A DNA stretch of 19,461 nucleotides from Phytophthora quininea (taxonomy: Eukaryota; Oomycota; Peronosporomycetes; Peronosporales; Peronosporaceae), in contig JAAVTG010000671.1 of assembly GCA_011947345.1 (NCBI GenBank), positions 1 through 19,461 of the forward strand, given 5' to 3'. The notes under the pieces were generated by a model that was given only the letters and a program-made list of their open reading frames with translations, ran no database searches and was not told where the DNA came from. The translations under genes were made by a program, and so were the position numbers. Below, one piece after another: positions 18,270 through 19,461 of the stretch (position 1 is its first letter; every line of letters begins with the position of its first letter).

Positions 18270-19461
18270 ATAAGTCTATTTCGTTAGATTCGCACTAGAT
18301 TTCAGGCAGCTATGATGCTTTATTATCACACTCGCCTGTCACGAGATCACAGTAATATCACAAATGCGGCAGACGTTTTGATTTTCCTTCTTTAAGCACT
18401 GGACCAACATTGGCTGGCTACTGTTATTATGATTCTCCTTAGCTTTTCCTCGTCGACGATAATGCATGGCGCTGCGTTTGGTTTTTGGTATCTCTCTTTT
18501 TCTGCACGAGTAGTTTGGATGTTTTTCGCAAAATGGAGAGCTTTCGTGAAACGATTCGCATTTGGGGTTCGTTGACGCAAAATGAGGAGCAGCTCTACCG
18601 ACACTGCTAGCTCGCGATAGACTACAAGTGCTGCTGGTTGTCACTTCTTACTTCGACGGACAGCTCCTATTGTGGCCTGACTGACCTCAATTGGTGCATG
18701 TACACGTCACCTTCACCTTTGCCACGAGAGTTGTATAGTAGCTCTGTAGGCTTCTCCTACCTTGACATCATCACAGCTTAAAGTGCTCGACGATCACGTT
18801 TCCACTGATCTGTCGGACACTAGCAACTTAGGAGCCTATGAGTTCGAAGCTGAGAAGCCAGTAGTGTTGAGCGGCTAATGCACATGTTGTGCACAAGGTT
18901 TGCGCGGCTGATGAAGGAACCTCGCTGCGGTTCCCGCCTTGATCGCAAAACAACCTCAAAACGGGACTGCTCATTGCTGTCACACTGTAGTAGCTGCGGC
19001 TCACTGCCGCGCCCAGTTGCTCAAGCTTCGCTTGTCGTCTTTGACTGCCCAGATGGGCAGGTAAGACGCGATGATGGGGAACAAGTTTGTGGTACGGGAG
19101 GCCTCGAGGAGACTCTCGTCCGCAGTTTGGGATTTTACCCGCAAGAGACAAAGCAGCTATCATTGTATATGTTGGTGCTTTAGGAGTTCCAGCTCCCACG
19201 TTGGTGCTCAGTGCGCCTTGGAATCCTCGACCTACACACACTTATACTTGAGCATCGCCCGATTGGCGACGTCCATCTTGATCGGTTTTCCTTGTCTTGG
19301 GAAGTTCATGCCCGTGCAATAGTTTCCCCAATCGTCACTTCAGGTGGCGACCGAGACGAGTTTGGTGAAGGTGCTGAGAGGGAAACGTCAGTGAAGGGCT
19401 CACCACGGAGCTCGTGGTTGCTTGACCGATCCTGCTGTGAGGATGTGACGCTAACAATTTC
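18270..19461. other. Right-edge flank with no recognised gene
   Basis: Several frames of 70-137 codons exist on the minus strand (18392-18604, 18339-18644, 18828-19241). The stretch 19330-18830 reads fairly protein-like in two joined frames (for example FPRQGKPIKMDVANRAMLKY near 19300), so it may be a decayed gene or transposon. I do not recognise it. No RNA gene or repeat array is seen. Confidence 0.3.

Overview
The window looks like oomycete nuclear DNA, probably Phytophthora or a close relative. It is repeat-rich accessory sequence. The reasons are a Ty3/gypsy element with two RNase H domains and a chromodomain, a Crypton-type tyrosine recombinase of the kind common in Phytophthora, a copia remnant, and short introns of 57 and 70 bp. 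No tRNA, rRNA, CRISPR array or bacterial operon is seen.

Layout. 1-1211 is left flank. It holds one intact minus-strand ORF (516-1190) that may be an OB-fold protein. 1212-15319 is one full-length LTR retrotransposon of 14.1 kb lying on the minus strand. Its 5' LTR is 14500-15319 and its 3' LTR is 1212-2033; by hand alignment they differ by about 7 substitutions and two 1-bp indels. Reading leftwards from the 5' LTR come a tRNA primer-binding site (14477-14497), gag with zinc knuckles (about 14407-12017), a slippery heptamer at the gag stop (12020-12026), retropepsin, a long linker, reverse transcriptase, a degenerate RNase H, a second RNase H with its catalytic acids, integrase, and a chromodomain (end 5905). 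Between the end of pol and the 3' LTR lies a 3.7 kb gene on the opposite (plus) strand (2091-5791). It starts 58 bp inside the LTR edge and has two plausible spliceosomal introns. It encodes a coiled-coil, Ser-rich protein that I do not recognise. 15320-19461 is right flank: about 500 bp unassigned, a copia integrase fragment (about 15840-16525), a frameshifted Crypton recombinase (about 16575-18201), then about 1.2 kb with no recognisable gene.

How the parts work together. Gag would form the particle. A -1 ribosomal frameshift would make Gag-Pro-Pol. The tRNA primes cDNA synthesis, RT and RNase H copy the RNA, and integrase with the chromodomain inserts the copy, probably into marked chromatin. 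The antisense gene converges tail-to-tail with pol and may be driven by the antisense side of the LTR. This copy is broken: gag, pol and the antisense gene carry roughly 19 frame changes plus one in-frame stop. That is about the density expected from the indel rate between the two LTRs. No target-site duplication is visible.

The most unusual signals are three. The palindrome GAAnnTTC is greatly over-represented, in the retroelement only. The antisense gene carries introns that can survive retrotransposition. A textbook TTTAAAC frameshift site sits directly on the gag stop.
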